Shown: positions 26,976 through 37,473 of the stretch, one piece after another | Layout of the letters: each line of letters begins with the position of its first letter | Numbering within the stretch: position 1 is the first letter of the stretch | NCBI GenBank assembly: GCA_002733715.2 | Contig: NVWQ02000045.1 | Span: forward strand, 1-64,000 | Reading direction: 5' to 3' | DNA: 64,000 nt | Source: Methylophaga sp. | GTDB taxonomy: Bacteria; Pseudomonadota; Gammaproteobacteria; Nitrosococcales; Methylophagaceae | The notes under the pieces: model-generated | Seen by the model: the letters and a program-made list of their open reading frames with translations, nothing else | The model's database searches: none | What the model was told of the DNA's origin: nothing | Translations under genes and position numbers: made by a program

Positions 26976-28880
26976 TTGAGTATTGCAAAACAATTATTTA
27001 AGTACTATCTATTAATGATAAGTATTTTTTTTGTAGGAAGAGCGGCACTTTTTGTTCTTTATTTTGATAAGTTTAAAGACAGTGATGTAAATTATTGGCT
27101 AACTTTTATTTATGGATTAAGAATGGATACGATTGCAGCAGGCATGTTGCTTATAATCCCTCTTTTATTGCTTTGCTTAAGTCCAAACTTCTTAAAAAAA
27201 ATAGTCGATAGCTTTTTAAAATATTATTTTCTAATTGTTCTTGCGGTATTGATTTATATTGAAAATGCCACCTTCCCATTTTTTGCACAATACGACGTCA
27301 GGCCGAATTATCTATTTGTAGAATATTTGGCCTATCCGAAAGAAGTGTTCGGAATGATTTTTGCTGATTATAAAGTTGAGCTGTTGATTGCTTTTGCAAT
27401 GTTAGCGGGTTTTATTTATCTCTATTTAAAACACACTAAAAATAGCTTTATAGTAGTGTTTGATACTAGCTATATCAAAAGATTAGTGTGGTTTTTACCT
27501 TTAGCCTTTATATTGTTAGTGGCTGTTCGGTCATCGTTTGGTCATCGTCCGGCTAATAATTCCGATGCAATGTACTCATCAAATAGAGCCGTTAATGAAA
27601 TAACCAAAAACTCTATTTACAGCATTTATTATGCTGTTTACACCAATATACGCCATGGAAGTGGTAAATCAATTAAACAATATGGAAAAATGCCTATTGA
27701 AGAGGCGTTAAGTAGAGTAAAAAAACGCTTAGGAATTGACAGCATAAATGAATTAAGTCCGTTAAGCAGGATTGAACCGACACATTTTAAAACTGAAAAC
27801 TCAAAAAATCTAGTTATTTTTATTCAAGAAAGTATGGGCTATCAATTTGTTGAAGCTGTTGGTGGTGAAAAAGGAATTACGCCGAACCTTAACCGCTTAA
27901 GTAAGGAAGGTATTGTATTTAAAGATCTCTATTCAAATGGTACGAGAAGTATTCGTGGGCTTGCAGGTAGTGTTGCAGGTAATTTCTCTGTACCAGGAAA
28001 AGGTGTGCTAAAGCGCAATAAATCACAAACAGATTTTTTCACAATTGCCTCTCTTTTAGAGCCATATGGTTATCATTCGATGTTTATCTATGGTGGAGAA
28101 AGTCGTTTTGATAATATGCGGGGCTGGTTTTTGGGTAATGGATTTGATCAAATTATTGATCAGCCACAATTTGAAGATCCTTCTTTTGTTGGCACGTGGG
28201 GCGTAAGTGATGAAGATTTAGTTATAAAATCAAATGAGGAATTTAAGAAGCTATATGCTAAAGACCAAAAGTTTGTAGCGGTCATGTTTTCAACATCTAA
28301 TCACTCTCCTTTCGATTTTCCTGGAGGGAAAATTGATTTAGTTGAAGGAGTAAAAGTACGTAGTGATACTAATGCCATTAAATATGCAGATTATGCAATT
28401 GGTCAATTTATCGATCAGGCTAGAGAAGAAGCTTACTACAAAGATACTGTATTTGTAATTGTGGCCGATCATAATATACGAGTATATGGTGACGACATGG
28501 TGCCAGTGGATATGTTTCATATTCCAGGCCTTATCTTAGGTGAAGGCATTGAAGCCAAAGCATATGAAGAGTTAGCGACACAACCTGATGTATTGGCAAC
28601 AGCGCTAGACTTGATTGGTTTAGATCTAAGCTATCCAATTATGGGGCATTCAATTTTTAGTGACCAAAAACAGAATATGGCTTTAATGCAGTTTTTCGAA
28701 TCTTATGCGTTAAGGGTTGATAATAAGATAGCAGTAATACGACCAGGTAAACCTCCTATTACCTTTTTATACAAAGGTAAACATCTAGTGGAAGTGACTT
28801 CTGATGACGAATTAGAGAAGGATGCCTTAGCTTTTGTTGTCACTTTAGATCATCTGTATCATGAGAAAAAATACCGATAA
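26976..28880 (+). CDS. LTA synthase-family sulfatase (envelope phosphotransferase)
   Basis: About 634 residues. Four to five N-terminal helices (to about residue 190) precede a periplasmic sulfatase-like catalytic domain. It includes LVIFIQESMGYQF (metal site), DLYSNGTRSIRGLAG with the nucleophile Thr, FGTWGVSDEDL-type folds, FSTSNHSPFDFPGG and VIVADHNIRVYG (metal Asp-His). Relatives transfer phosphoglycerol or phosphoethanolamine to envelope glycans or lipids. I prefer TTG 26976 (M-S-I-A-K-Q) because AGTAGGG lies 9 bp before it; TTG 26967 is an alternative. The 24-bp gap places it in the preceding operon. Confidence 0.85.
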   Translation: MSIAKQLFKYYLLMISIFFVGRAALFVLYFDKFKDSDVNYWLTFIYGLRMDTIAAGMLLIIPLLLLCLSPNFLKKIVDSFLKYYFLIVLAVLIYIENATFPFFAQYDVRPNYLFVEYLAYPKEVFGMIFADYKVELLIAFAMLAGFIYLYLKHTKNSFIVVFDTSYIKRLVWFLPLAFILLVAVRSSFGHRPANNSDAMYSSNRAVNEITKNSIYSIYYAVYTNIRHGSGKSIKQYGKMPIEEALSRVKKRLGIDSINELSPLSRIEPTHFKTENSKNLVIFIQESMGYQFVEAVGGEKGITPNLNRLSKEGIVFKDLYSNGTRSIRGLAGSVAGNFSVPGKGVLKRNKSQTDFFTIASLLEPYGYHSMFIYGGESRFDNMRGWFLGNGFDQIIDQPQFEDPSFVGTWGVSDEDLVIKSNEEFKKLYAKDQKFVAVMFSTSNHSPFDFPGGKIDLVEGVKVRSDTNAIKYADYAIGQFIDQAREEAYYKDTVFVIVADHNIRVYGDDMVPVDMFHIPGLILGEGIEAKAYEELATQPDVLATALDLIGLDLSYPIMGHSIFSDQKQNMALMQFFESYALRVDNKIAVIRPGKPPITFLYKGKHLVEVTSDDELEKDALAFVVTLDHLYHEKKYR

Positions 28881-28949
28881 AATACAGGTTTTTACTTGAG
28901 TGTTTCGTAGTTATCGCTGTTTGTTGTATAATGATCCGTTATTTGATTT

Positions 28950-28980
28950 ATGGCAGTTTCATATGAAACTGCCATTTTTC
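28950..28980 (+). terminator. Perfect palindrome, probable terminator
   Basis: A 26-nt perfect palindrome from ATGGCAGTTTC to GAAACTGCCAT (28950-28975) with ATAT at the centre is followed by TTTTC. It lies 70 bp after the sulfatase stop. A TATAAT (28927-28932) sits just upstream with no good -35, so the palindrome could instead be an operator in the argD leader. Confidence 0.65.
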
Positions 28981-29037
28981 GTTTTAGGCCAATAATAATA
29001 AAAATAGGCTTTAAGAGAGAAGTAGTGGGGTAGTACC

Positions 29038-30237
29038 ATGACAAATTCAGTCATGCCAACGTATGGACGCCTTGATGTCGCCTTTATAAGAGGTGAAGGC
29101 GCTTGGTTAACAGATACAGAAGGTAAGCAGTATTTAGATGCGCTGAGTGGTATTGCTGTGTGTAATTTAGGTCACGCACACCCTGCAATCACGCAAGCGA
29201 TCACTGAGCAAGCAGCTACACTTATTCATACTTCCAATATTTACCATATTCCTTTGCAAGAACAGTTAGCTGACAAACTTGCTGATTTGTCAGGCATGGA
29301 GCAGGTATTCTTTTGTAATTCAGGTGCCGAGGCCAATGAAGCCGCTATTAAAATAGCGCGCAAATATGGTCACAGTAAAGGCGTTGATAAACCCGTTATT
29401 ATTGTTATGGATGGTAGTTTCCACGGTAGGACGATGGCAACATTATCTGCTACTGGAAATTCCAAAATACATGCGGGTTTTGAGCCTCTAGTTCCTGGGT
29501 TTGTACGTGTGCCTTTTAATGATATCGACGCGCTACGCATGGCAATAAGTCATTGGCCAGAAGCGGTTGCGGTGATGTTGGAGCCGATCCAAGGTGAAGG
29601 CGGAATAAAAATCCCTGCGCCTGATTATTTGGCTGAAGTACGTGATTTGTGTACACAGCGTAAATTATTGATGATGCTTGATGAAGTTCAGACCGGTATT
29701 GGTCGTACGGGCGAATGGTTTGCTTTTCAACATGCGGAAGGCTTGCTACCGGATGTAATGATGCTGGCTAAAGCGCTAGGTAATGGTATGCCTATCGGAG
29801 CATGTTTAGTTGCAGGTGATGCGGTGGGCATTTTAGAAGCAGGTAATCATGGCTCAACTTTTGGTGGAAACCCTTTAGCATGTAAAGTTGCTTTAACGGT
29901 ATTAAACACCATAGAGAACGATAAACTGATGCAGAATGTTAAAACATTAAATGCAACAATGGTGCATGGTTTTGAGAAAGCATTGTCTGGCTATTCAGAG
30001 GTTAAAGTGATCCGTGCAGCTGGTTTTATGTTTGGTATTGAATTGATTAAGCCGTGTACTGTTCTTGTACAGCAAGCCCTAGAAAATGGCTTATTAATTA
30101 ATGTGGCAGCTGATAATGTTATTAGATTGTTACCACCACTGGTAATTAATGCTGAAGAAGCTAAGCTAATCGTATCAAAAATCAGTAAGCTAGTGATTGA
30201 GTTTATAGAATCTCAAGAAATTAAGTGTGTAGCGTAA
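29038..30237 (+). CDS. argD: Acetylornithine aminotransferase
   Basis: A 399-residue class-III PLP aminotransferase converting N-acetylglutamate semialdehyde to N-acetylornithine in arginine synthesis. Motifs: GIAVCNLGHAHPAI, FFCNSGAEANEAAIKIARKYG, FHGRTMATLSATG, EPIQGEGGI, LMLDEVQTGIGRTG and MLAKALGNGMPIGA with the PLP Lys. The G-R-T-G-x-W-F-A-F-Q sequence fits ArgD better than GabT. argF follows 161 bp later, across a MITE-like insertion, which supports the arginine assignment. Confidence 0.9.
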   Translation: MTNSVMPTYGRLDVAFIRGEGAWLTDTEGKQYLDALSGIAVCNLGHAHPAITQAITEQAATLIHTSNIYHIPLQEQLADKLADLSGMEQVFFCNSGAEANEAAIKIARKYGHSKGVDKPVIIVMDGSFHGRTMATLSATGNSKIHAGFEPLVPGFVRVPFNDIDALRMAISHWPEAVAVMLEPIQGEGGIKIPAPDYLAEVRDLCTQRKLLMMLDEVQTGIGRTGEWFAFQHAEGLLPDVMMLAKALGNGMPIGACLVAGDAVGILEAGNHGSTFGGNPLACKVALTVLNTIENDKLMQNVKTLNATMVHGFEKALSGYSEVKVIRAAGFMFGIELIKPCTVLVQQALENGLLINVAADNVIRLLPPLVINAEEAKLIVSKISKLVIEFIESQEIKCVA

Positions 30238-30395
30238 GGAACCTCTGATCAAATCATGAACTCATATATCACGCGCACAATGTCCAATTTCTGCGTTGAA
30301 AAGCTTCACAATAACTTGCTATTATGCGCACTTTTCGCCTTAAATTTGAACATTCTACACACAATCTATTTCGCCCAGATTTAATCAGAGGCTCC
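30238..30395. mobile_element. MITE-like element between argD and argF
   Basis: A 158-bp block is bounded by 18-bp terminal inverted repeats, GGAACCTCTGATCAAATC (30238-30255) and the reverse of GGAGCCTCTGATTAAATC (30378-30395), matching at 16 of 18 positions. It has no ORF. It starts directly after the argD stop and ends 3 bp before the argF ATG. The CCTCTGA-type ends resemble those of IS5-like elements. No clear target duplication is seen. The right repeat contains AGAGG, 7 bp before the argF start, and so forms its ribosome site. Confidence 0.65.
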
Positions 30396-30398
30396 ATA

Positions 30399-31298
30399 AT
30401 GAGACATTTTTTAACCTTAAAAGATTTAACATCTGATGAGTTGCAGCAGCTAATCACCCGCGCGATTGAGCTAAAACGTATGCATAAAGCGGGTGAAATA
30501 TACCAGCCTCTTAAAAACAAAGTATTGGCAATGATTTTTGATAAATCATCGACTCGTACTCGTGTGTCGTTTGAATCAGCAATGGTGCAGTTTGGTGGCG
30601 GTTCAATATTCTTATCGCCTAATGATACTCAGTTAGGCCGTGGTGAACCGGTAGAAGATTCTGCTCGTGTTATTTCAAGCATGGTTGATGCGGTGATGAT
30701 TCGTACTTTTGATCACAATATGGTTAAAAAGTTTGCTGAGAATTCATCAGTGCCCGTTATAAATGCATTAACAGATGATTATCATCCTTGCCAGCTGTTG
30801 GCCGATATGCAAACTTATCAAGAGCATAAAGGTTCGATTCAAGGTAAAACAGTGACTTGGGTGGGGGATGGTAATAACATGTGCCATTCTTACATCAATG
30901 CAGCTGATAGATTTGGTTTCAAGCTTAGTATTGCGACACCAAAAGGCTATGAACCTGACGCTAACATTGTTGCATCAGCACAAACAACAATTACTCTATT
31001 CAACGATGTAGACAGTGCTGTTAAAGGCTCTGATTTAGTTGTGACAGATGTATGGGCAAGCATGGGGCAAGAAGAAGAGCAGAAAAAACGTGAAGTAGCT
31101 TTTGCTGATTTTCAAGTGAACCATGATGTGATGGCACTTGCTAATGAAGGCGCGCTATTTATGCACTGTTTACCGGCTCATCGCGGTGAAGAAGTATCAG
31201 CCGAATTAATGGATGATACTAACAGTGTAGTATGGAACGAAGCTGAAAATCGTTTGCATGCTCAAAAAGCATTGTTAGAGTTTTTATTCACTAACTAG
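30399..31298 (+). CDS. argF: Ornithine carbamoyltransferase
   Basis: A 299-residue cytosolic enzyme making citrulline from ornithine and carbamoyl phosphate. It has [10 protein letters not shown] (carbamoyl-phosphate loop), [15 protein letters not shown] and [13 protein letters not shown] chose ATG 30399 ([10 protein letters not shown]), the usual family N-terminus. The upstream in-frame codons fall inside the MITE-like element. The 3' end overlaps the convergent murU by 15 bp. Length matches anabolic OTCases of Pseudomonas type (about 305). Confidence 0.93.
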   Translation: MRHFLTLKDLTSDELQQLITRAIELKRMHKAGEIYQPLKNKVLAMIFDKSSTRTRVSFESAMVQFGGGSIFLSPNDTQLGRGEPVEDSARVISSMVDAVMIRTFDHNMVKKFAENSSVPVINALTDDYHPCQLLADMQTYQEHKGSIQGKTVTWVGDGNNMCHSYINAADRFGFKLSIATPKGYEPDANIVASAQTTITLFNDVDSAVKGSDLVVTDVWASMGQEEEQKKREVAFADFQVNHDVMALANEGALFMHCLPAHRGEEVSAELMDDTNSVVWNEAENRLHAQKALLEFLFTN

Positions 31299-31958
31299 CT
31301 GCTCATTAAGCTGTTGCAAGCGCTCAATCGTACCAATATCCGACCACTGACCCTGATACAGTTCACCTTGTAGTTGCTGCTTAGTAATGCTGGCTAGCAA
31401 TAAAGGTTTTAGTGCTAAGCGCTGCACATCTAAATCAGCAAAAAAAGTAGGGTGATAGACGGCAATACCGCTAAAAGTGAATTTCTCGCTGCCTTGCTGG
31501 CTAAGCGATCCAGAAGACAAGGAGAAATCTCCATCAGGATGATGTGCCGGATTATTAACTAATACTAAATGAGCTAAATTATTGTTCTGTAACGCTAGCT
31601 TGCTTAGCTGTTCAAAAGGATAATCTGTCCAAATATCACCGTTTACCACTAGAAAAGGTTCTTCACCTAATAATGGCAAAGCGTTAATAATGCCGCCAGC
31701 GGTCTCAAGCCCACCTTGCTGTTCAGGCGAATAACTGATTGTTGCTCCGAATTGCTCTCCATTACCTAAAGTATCAGGGAATTGTTGACCCAAATGAGCA
31801 TGGTTTATGATGATTTCAGTGATGCCAGCATTGACTAAGGCTATGATCAAGTGTTCAATCAGCCTGTGTTTACCCGCTTTTAATAATGGTTTTGGCGTAT
31901 GGTCGGTTAACGGTCGTAAACGTTCACCACGACCGGCAGAGAGGATCATTGCTTTCAT
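31284..31958 (-). CDS. murU: N-acetylmuramate-1-phosphate uridylyltransferase MurU
   Basis: A 224-residue nucleotidyltransferase, [26 protein letters not shown] at the N-terminus and [14 protein letters not shown] with the metal Asp. With AmgK it forms the peptidoglycan recycling shunt that turns MurNAc into UDP-MurNAc without going through GlcNAc-6-P. Its ATG shares one base with the end of amgK. Homologous sugar nucleotidyltransferases exist, but the amgK pairing supports MurU. Confidence 0.87.
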   Translation of the reverse strand: MKAMILSAGRGERLRPLTDHTPKPLLKAGKHRLIEHLIIALVNAGITEIIINHAHLGQQFPDTLGNGEQFGATISYSPEQQGGLETAGGIINALPLLGEEPFLVVNGDIWTDYPFEQLSKLALQNNNLAHLVLVNNPAHHPDGDFSLSSGSLSQQGSEKFTFSGIAVYHPTFFADLDVQRLALKPLLLASITKQQLQGELYQGQWSDIGTIERLQQLNEQLVSE

Positions 31959-32953
31959 TAAATAGCTGCTATTTTTGCTTGTTGTTGAAGGAAAGTAGTT
32001 AACTCAGAAAATTCTGGGTATTTAGCACTGATTTTACGCACATATTTTAATGTTAAAGGTAAGTCATTCATATAATTGGATTTGCCATCACGATAATTGA
32101 GTCGAGAAAAGATTCCTAACACTTTAATATGGCGTTGTAAGCCCATCCAATCAAACCATTGAGTAAACTTTTCAAGTGAAATGGAATTACTAAGAAGCTT
32201 GTTTTTAATAGCATTTAGATAATAATATTCTACCCAGTTAGCTAGCTTGTCATCAGGCCATTCAATATAACAATCCCGCAATAAGGAGACGAGATCATAA
32301 GTAATAGGGCCGATAACGGCATCTTGAAAATCAATAATTCCAGGTGAGTTTTCTGAGGTATGCATTAAGTTACGTGAATGATAGTCACGGTGAACAAATA
32401 CTTGGGGTTGCTCTAATGCACTTTTAGTTAACAAATTAAATGTGTCAGTTAAAAATTCCGGGGTATCAATCGAAAGATGCTCATTTAAAAACCACTCGGG
32501 AAATAGAGACATTTCTTGGTGTAATAAAGCACTGCTGTATTCAGGTAAAGTGATTTTATCGAGGGGCAATAACTGCATGGATATTAAGCTATCAATTGCG
32601 GCTTTATATAAGGAGTCTGCCGATTGCTCATTAAGCTCATCTAAATAGGCACGATTGCCAAAGTCGGAAAGTAGCAAAAAGCCTGCATCTATATCATAAG
32701 CTGTAAACTTCGGAACATGCACGCCATGTTCATGCATAAATGTTGCTATAGAAATGAAAGGCTGTGTATCTTCTTGTGCAGGAGGCGCATCCATTAAAAT
32801 TAATGTTTCATCGCCAATTGACACTCTAAAATAACGACGGAAACTAGCATCACTTGATGCCGGTTCAATTTGAAAGTCAATGGTTGAAAATATTTGTTTT
32901 AGCCATGAATTAATTGCGTCTAAGCGTTCACCTATAACATTACTATTTATCAT
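31958..32953 (-). CDS. amgK: N-acetylmuramate/N-acetylglucosamine kinase AmgK
   Basis: A 331-residue aminoglycoside-phosphotransferase-fold sugar kinase that phosphorylates MurNAc/GlcNAc at the anomeric position. Motifs are FVHRDYHSRNLM (catalytic Asp) and GIIDFQDAVIGPITYDLVSLLRD (metal Asp). It sits upstream of murU with a one-base junction, the standard recycling pair. A 17-nt AT palindrome (32972-32988) lies in its upstream region. Confidence 0.88.
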   Translation of the reverse strand: MINSNVIGERLDAINSWLKQIFSTIDFQIEPASSDASFRRYFRVSIGDETLILMDAPPAQEDTQPFISIATFMHEHGVHVPKFTAYDIDAGFLLLSDFGNRAYLDELNEQSADSLYKAAIDSLISMQLLPLDKITLPEYSSALLHQEMSLFPEWFLNEHLSIDTPEFLTDTFNLLTKSALEQPQVFVHRDYHSRNLMHTSENSPGIIDFQDAVIGPITYDLVSLLRDCYIEWPDDKLANWVEYYYLNAIKNKLLSNSISLEKFTQWFDWMGLQRHIKVLGIFSRLNYRDGKSNYMNDLPLTLKYVRKISAKYPEFSELTTFLQQQAKIAAI

Positions 32954-33115
32954 TTCAGTTTAAGTTTCCCTTATAACATAATGTTATATATGACTTATAT
33001 GGATGTTTATTTCTAGGGTTTATATCTAATATCACTAAAACAAGAAATAAAGTGTATAGTATCGAGGCTTAAATAACTAACATTAACTATATATACCGTG
33101 ATTTCAGGAGATAAA

Positions 33116-33604
33116 ATGAAAAAGCTTACTTTTATGCTATTGGCAATTTTAATGGGTGTTGTAGCCTGTGACAATGATACAGCAAACCAGGCAAATGATG
33201 AATCTGTAACAAGCGTTGAATCTGTTGATGCTACAGCTGAAGCATCGTCAGTGGACGAAGAGTCTCTAATTACACCGGGTGATCTCCCTGAAGAAGCACA
33301 AAAGGTGATGTATCAAACTATCTTTGATTATAACCAATGTATGATGGCAAGTCGTTTAAAGGCAAATCAGAATGGTCAATCTGTTCAACAAGCCGCAAAT
33401 GAGATTATGTCATCATGCGAGACCCATATGGATGAGTTGAAAACACATTTGTTGGCCAATAACGTTAATGAAGCACTTGTAATGGGCATGACAAAGTCGA
33501 TGAGAGGACGGGCTGCACGCAAATTAATGACGCAAGGCATGAACCAGATGGCTGCTCAGGCTATGGCGGTGGAAAATGCCGAGAAAATGAAGGCTGCTGA
33601 ATAA
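33116..33604 (+). CDS. Small acidic lipoprotein, unknown function
   Basis: 162 residues from ATG 33116, which has AGGAG 6 bp before it (a Met six codons earlier lacks one). Lipoprotein signal MKKLTFMLLAILMGVVAC with a lipid Cys at residue 18. The next part is low-complexity and acidic (Asp, Glu, Ser, Thr). A helical C-terminal half contains two Cys (YNQCMMASRL and IMSSCETHM) that could pair. Promoter-like AT sequence lies upstream. Family not recognised. Confidence 0.7.
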   Translation: MKKLTFMLLAILMGVVACDNDTANQANDESVTSVESVDATAEASSVDEESLITPGDLPEEAQKVMYQTIFDYNQCMMASRLKANQNGQSVQQAANEIMSSCETHMDELKTHLLANNVNEALVMGMTKSMRGRAARKLMTQGMNQMAAQAMAVENAEKMKAAE

Positions 33605-33606
33605 TT

Positions 33607-34205
33607 TTAGTGATTACTTTGATTTGGCTGAAGCACATCAATGCCTTGCTTTTTCATCATCGATATTAGCTGAATCAAAGGCAAGCCAATTAAACTGTTG
33701 GGATCGTTACCATTAAGTTTGGAAAATAAGCTGATCCCAAAACCTTCTGATTTAAAGCTTCAAGCACATTGGTAGGGCTGTTCTTGCTTTAAATAAAAAT
33801 CAATTTGATCAAAAGTGAGTGTTTTAAAGCTCACTTCAAAGGGCTCAACTACAGACTGCATTTCGCCAGTTTTGCTGTTTAACAGAGCTAAGCCAGTTAA
33901 AAACCGTATTTTCTTAGCTGATGCCGCTTGCAGTTGTTGTACTGCACTTTGATGATTTCCGGCTTTACCTAAAATTTCCCCATCAAGTACGGCTACTTGA
34001 TCAGAGCCGATAATTAATGCATCTGGGTACTTTGTTGCAATAGCCTGAGCTTTTTGCTCCGATAAACGCAGCACTAACAGTTCAGGTGATTCATCGGTTA
34101 ACGCTTGTTCATCGATATCGGGTGATATGGCATCAAACGGCAAACCTAATTTTGCTAATAACTCGGCTCTAAACGGGGAGCTTGAGGCTAGAATTAGTTG
34201 TTGCA

Positions 34206-34206
<1 letters not shown>
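33607..34206 (-). pseudogene. maf: Maf/YceF nucleotide pyrophosphatase with in-frame stop
   Basis: The full frame runs 199 codons on the minus strand, but codon 149 is TGA (33760-33762). Before it: LILASSSPFRAELLAKLGLPF, IGSDQVAVLDGEILGKAG and KQEQPYQCA. After it, in the same frame: [17 protein letters not shown] and [18 protein letters not shown], the standard end of YceF-type Maf proteins. The stop takes the place of the conserved Gly in CAGSFK-EG, so a GGA-to-TGA change is the simplest cause. Maf enzymes remove modified nucleotides (7-methyl-GTP for YceF). The ATG overlaps the pgm stop by one base. The stop cuts off the C-terminal 50 residues, so function is probably lost unless the base is an error. 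Confidence 0.85.
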
Positions 34207-35873
<1,667 letters not shown>

Positions 35874-35896
35874 TTAAATACTAATATACCGATCTG

Positions 35897-36793
35897 ATGG
35901 TCAGCACTCAACAAACGGATACCGCACGATTAATGCGTTTGGCTACTTATGCCTCGGTTTCAACAGCCTTTATATTAATCGTAGCGAAGCTTGTCGCTTG
36001 GTATATCAGTGATTCTGTCAGTGTTTTAGCGACATTATTGGATTCTAGTCTTGATGTTGTCGCATCACTAATTAATTTATTTGCAGTCAGACATGCACTG
36101 CAACCAGCGGATCACGAACATCGTTTTGGTCATGGCAAGGCTGAGGCCCTAGCAGGAATGGGGCAGGCATTTTTTATAGCAGGATCAGCAGGCTTTTTAT
36201 TGCTACAAGCTACAGGTCGCTTACTTCATCCACAAGCTGAGATGGCGGGCTTAGGAGTTGGAGTAGGGGTGATGCTTTTTTCAATCATTGCAACACTATT
36301 CTTGTTGTCTTTTCAGAAACATGTCATATCAAAAACAAACTCAACAGCGATAAAAGCCGACGCATTACACTATAAAACTGATTTATGGGTGAATACCAGT
36401 GTTATTGTCGCATTAGTACTCACTTTTTATGGCTGGTCTTATTTTGATGCCATATTTGCACTAGGTATTGCTGTTTTTATTTTATACAGTGCTTGGGAAA
36501 TTATTAGAGAATCAATTGATTTACTCATGGATCATGAGCTGCCTGACGAAGAACGTGAAAAAATTAAAAACAGGGTAAGAACGCATGATAATGTCTTAGG
36601 CCTGCACGACTTAAGAACGCGCCGGTCGGGAAACACCGTCTTTATTCAATTACATTTAGAGTTAGATGGCGCTTTAAGCTTATCGGCTGCTCATGCTATT
36701 GCAGATAGTGTTGAACGTGATTTGGTAAGCCTATTTCCATCCGCTGAAGTTATTATTCATGAAGATCCAGTTGATACAAAAGCTTACCCCTAA
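35897..36793 (+). CDS. fieF: Cation diffusion facilitator (FieF-like)
   Basis: A 298-residue proton-coupled exporter of divalent metals (zinc, iron, cadmium). Six helices are visible. The metal-site motif LLDSSLDVVASL (D-x3-D) lies in TM2, HRFGHGKAEALAG after TM2, and KADALHYKTD in TM5. A C-terminal cytoplasmic domain has conserved His (IIHEDPVD). FieF itself is 300 residues; symbol given by similarity of the first helices. Confidence 0.85.
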   Translation: MVSTQQTDTARLMRLATYASVSTAFILIVAKLVAWYISDSVSVLATLLDSSLDVVASLINLFAVRHALQPADHEHRFGHGKAEALAGMGQAFFIAGSAGFLLLQATGRLLHPQAEMAGLGVGVGVMLFSIIATLFLLSFQKHVISKTNSTAIKADALHYKTDLWVNTSVIVALVLTFYGWSYFDAIFALGIAVFILYSAWEIIRESIDLLMDHELPDEEREKIKNRVRTHDNVLGLHDLRTRRSGNTVFIQLHLELDGALSLSAAHAIADSVERDLVSLFPSAEVIIHEDPVDTKAYP

Positions 36794-36879
36794 TTCTAGT
36801 TAAAATAGTTTTTAACATCCAAAACAATTGAGAAACCTCGTATAATTTAAGTAACTTTAAATATTTTGAGATTTTTACT

Positions 36880-37473
36880 TTGTCCCATAACCTTCAAATT
36901 TATACAGGAATTGCTATTTTTTTTCTGTTAGTCATTACAATTGCATTCTTTTTCAGAAAAAAGAAGCAAGATGCGAATAATAAAATTGACTTAGCGTTAA
37001 AGCCATACACACAGGCTAGTTTACAGGATCTGGTCTTCCCTGATGGTGTGGGCGGAATGGTAGATATTGAACGCTTAGTATTATTAAAACAGGGTGTTTT
37101 GGTCATTGAGACATACCCCATGTCAGGTAATTTATTTGGTGCAGATAAGATTGAAAAGTGGACACAAATGCTTAATGGAAAAAGCTTTAAATTTACTAAT
37201 CCACTTTATCGTATTCAAATGTTACGCCAGGCCATCCAAGTTATTGCACCGAGTACCCCAATTTTTTACCGCGTAATTTTTACTGCCAGTGATTCATCCT
37301 TTCCAAAAGGAAAGCCAGATGACGTTTCAACCTTGCTCACATTAGAAAATGATTTAGAAGTACTTAAACAATCGCCTGTGATGACAGAAAAGCAACGGTC
37401 TAATTGGGATCGGATTTTGCGTATTGCACGAAAAGATGGCCAAGCCATACAATTGGGCACCGCCAATGGCTGA
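36880..37473 (+). CDS. Membrane-anchored NERD-domain protein
   Basis: A 197-residue protein starting at TTG: one N-terminal helix (about 8-25), then a nuclease-related (NERD) domain: DIERLVLLKQGVLVIETYPMSGNLFG, KWTQMLNGKSFKFTNPLYR. NERD domains place a catalytic Asp and the E-x-K of V-I-E-x-K on adjacent strands. Here Asp and Glu are present, but the Lys position reads Tyr (IETYP), so nuclease activity is doubtful. The last 8 bases overlap the 5'-nucleotidase gene. Function unknown. Confidence 0.65.
   Translation: MSHNLQIYTGIAIFFLLVITIAFFFRKKKQDANNKIDLALKPYTQASLQDLVFPDGVGGMVDIERLVLLKQGVLVIETYPMSGNLFGADKIEKWTQMLNGKSFKFTNPLYRIQMLRQAIQVIAPSTPIFYRVIFTASDSSFPKGKPDDVSTLLTLENDLEVLKQSPVMTEKQRSNWDRILRIARKDGQAIQLGTANG

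Noticed and set aside
33760..33762. TGA in maf as selenocysteine or readthrough
   Set aside because: It lies at a conserved Gly, no selenocysteine insertion element is visible, and Maf enzymes have no Sec there.
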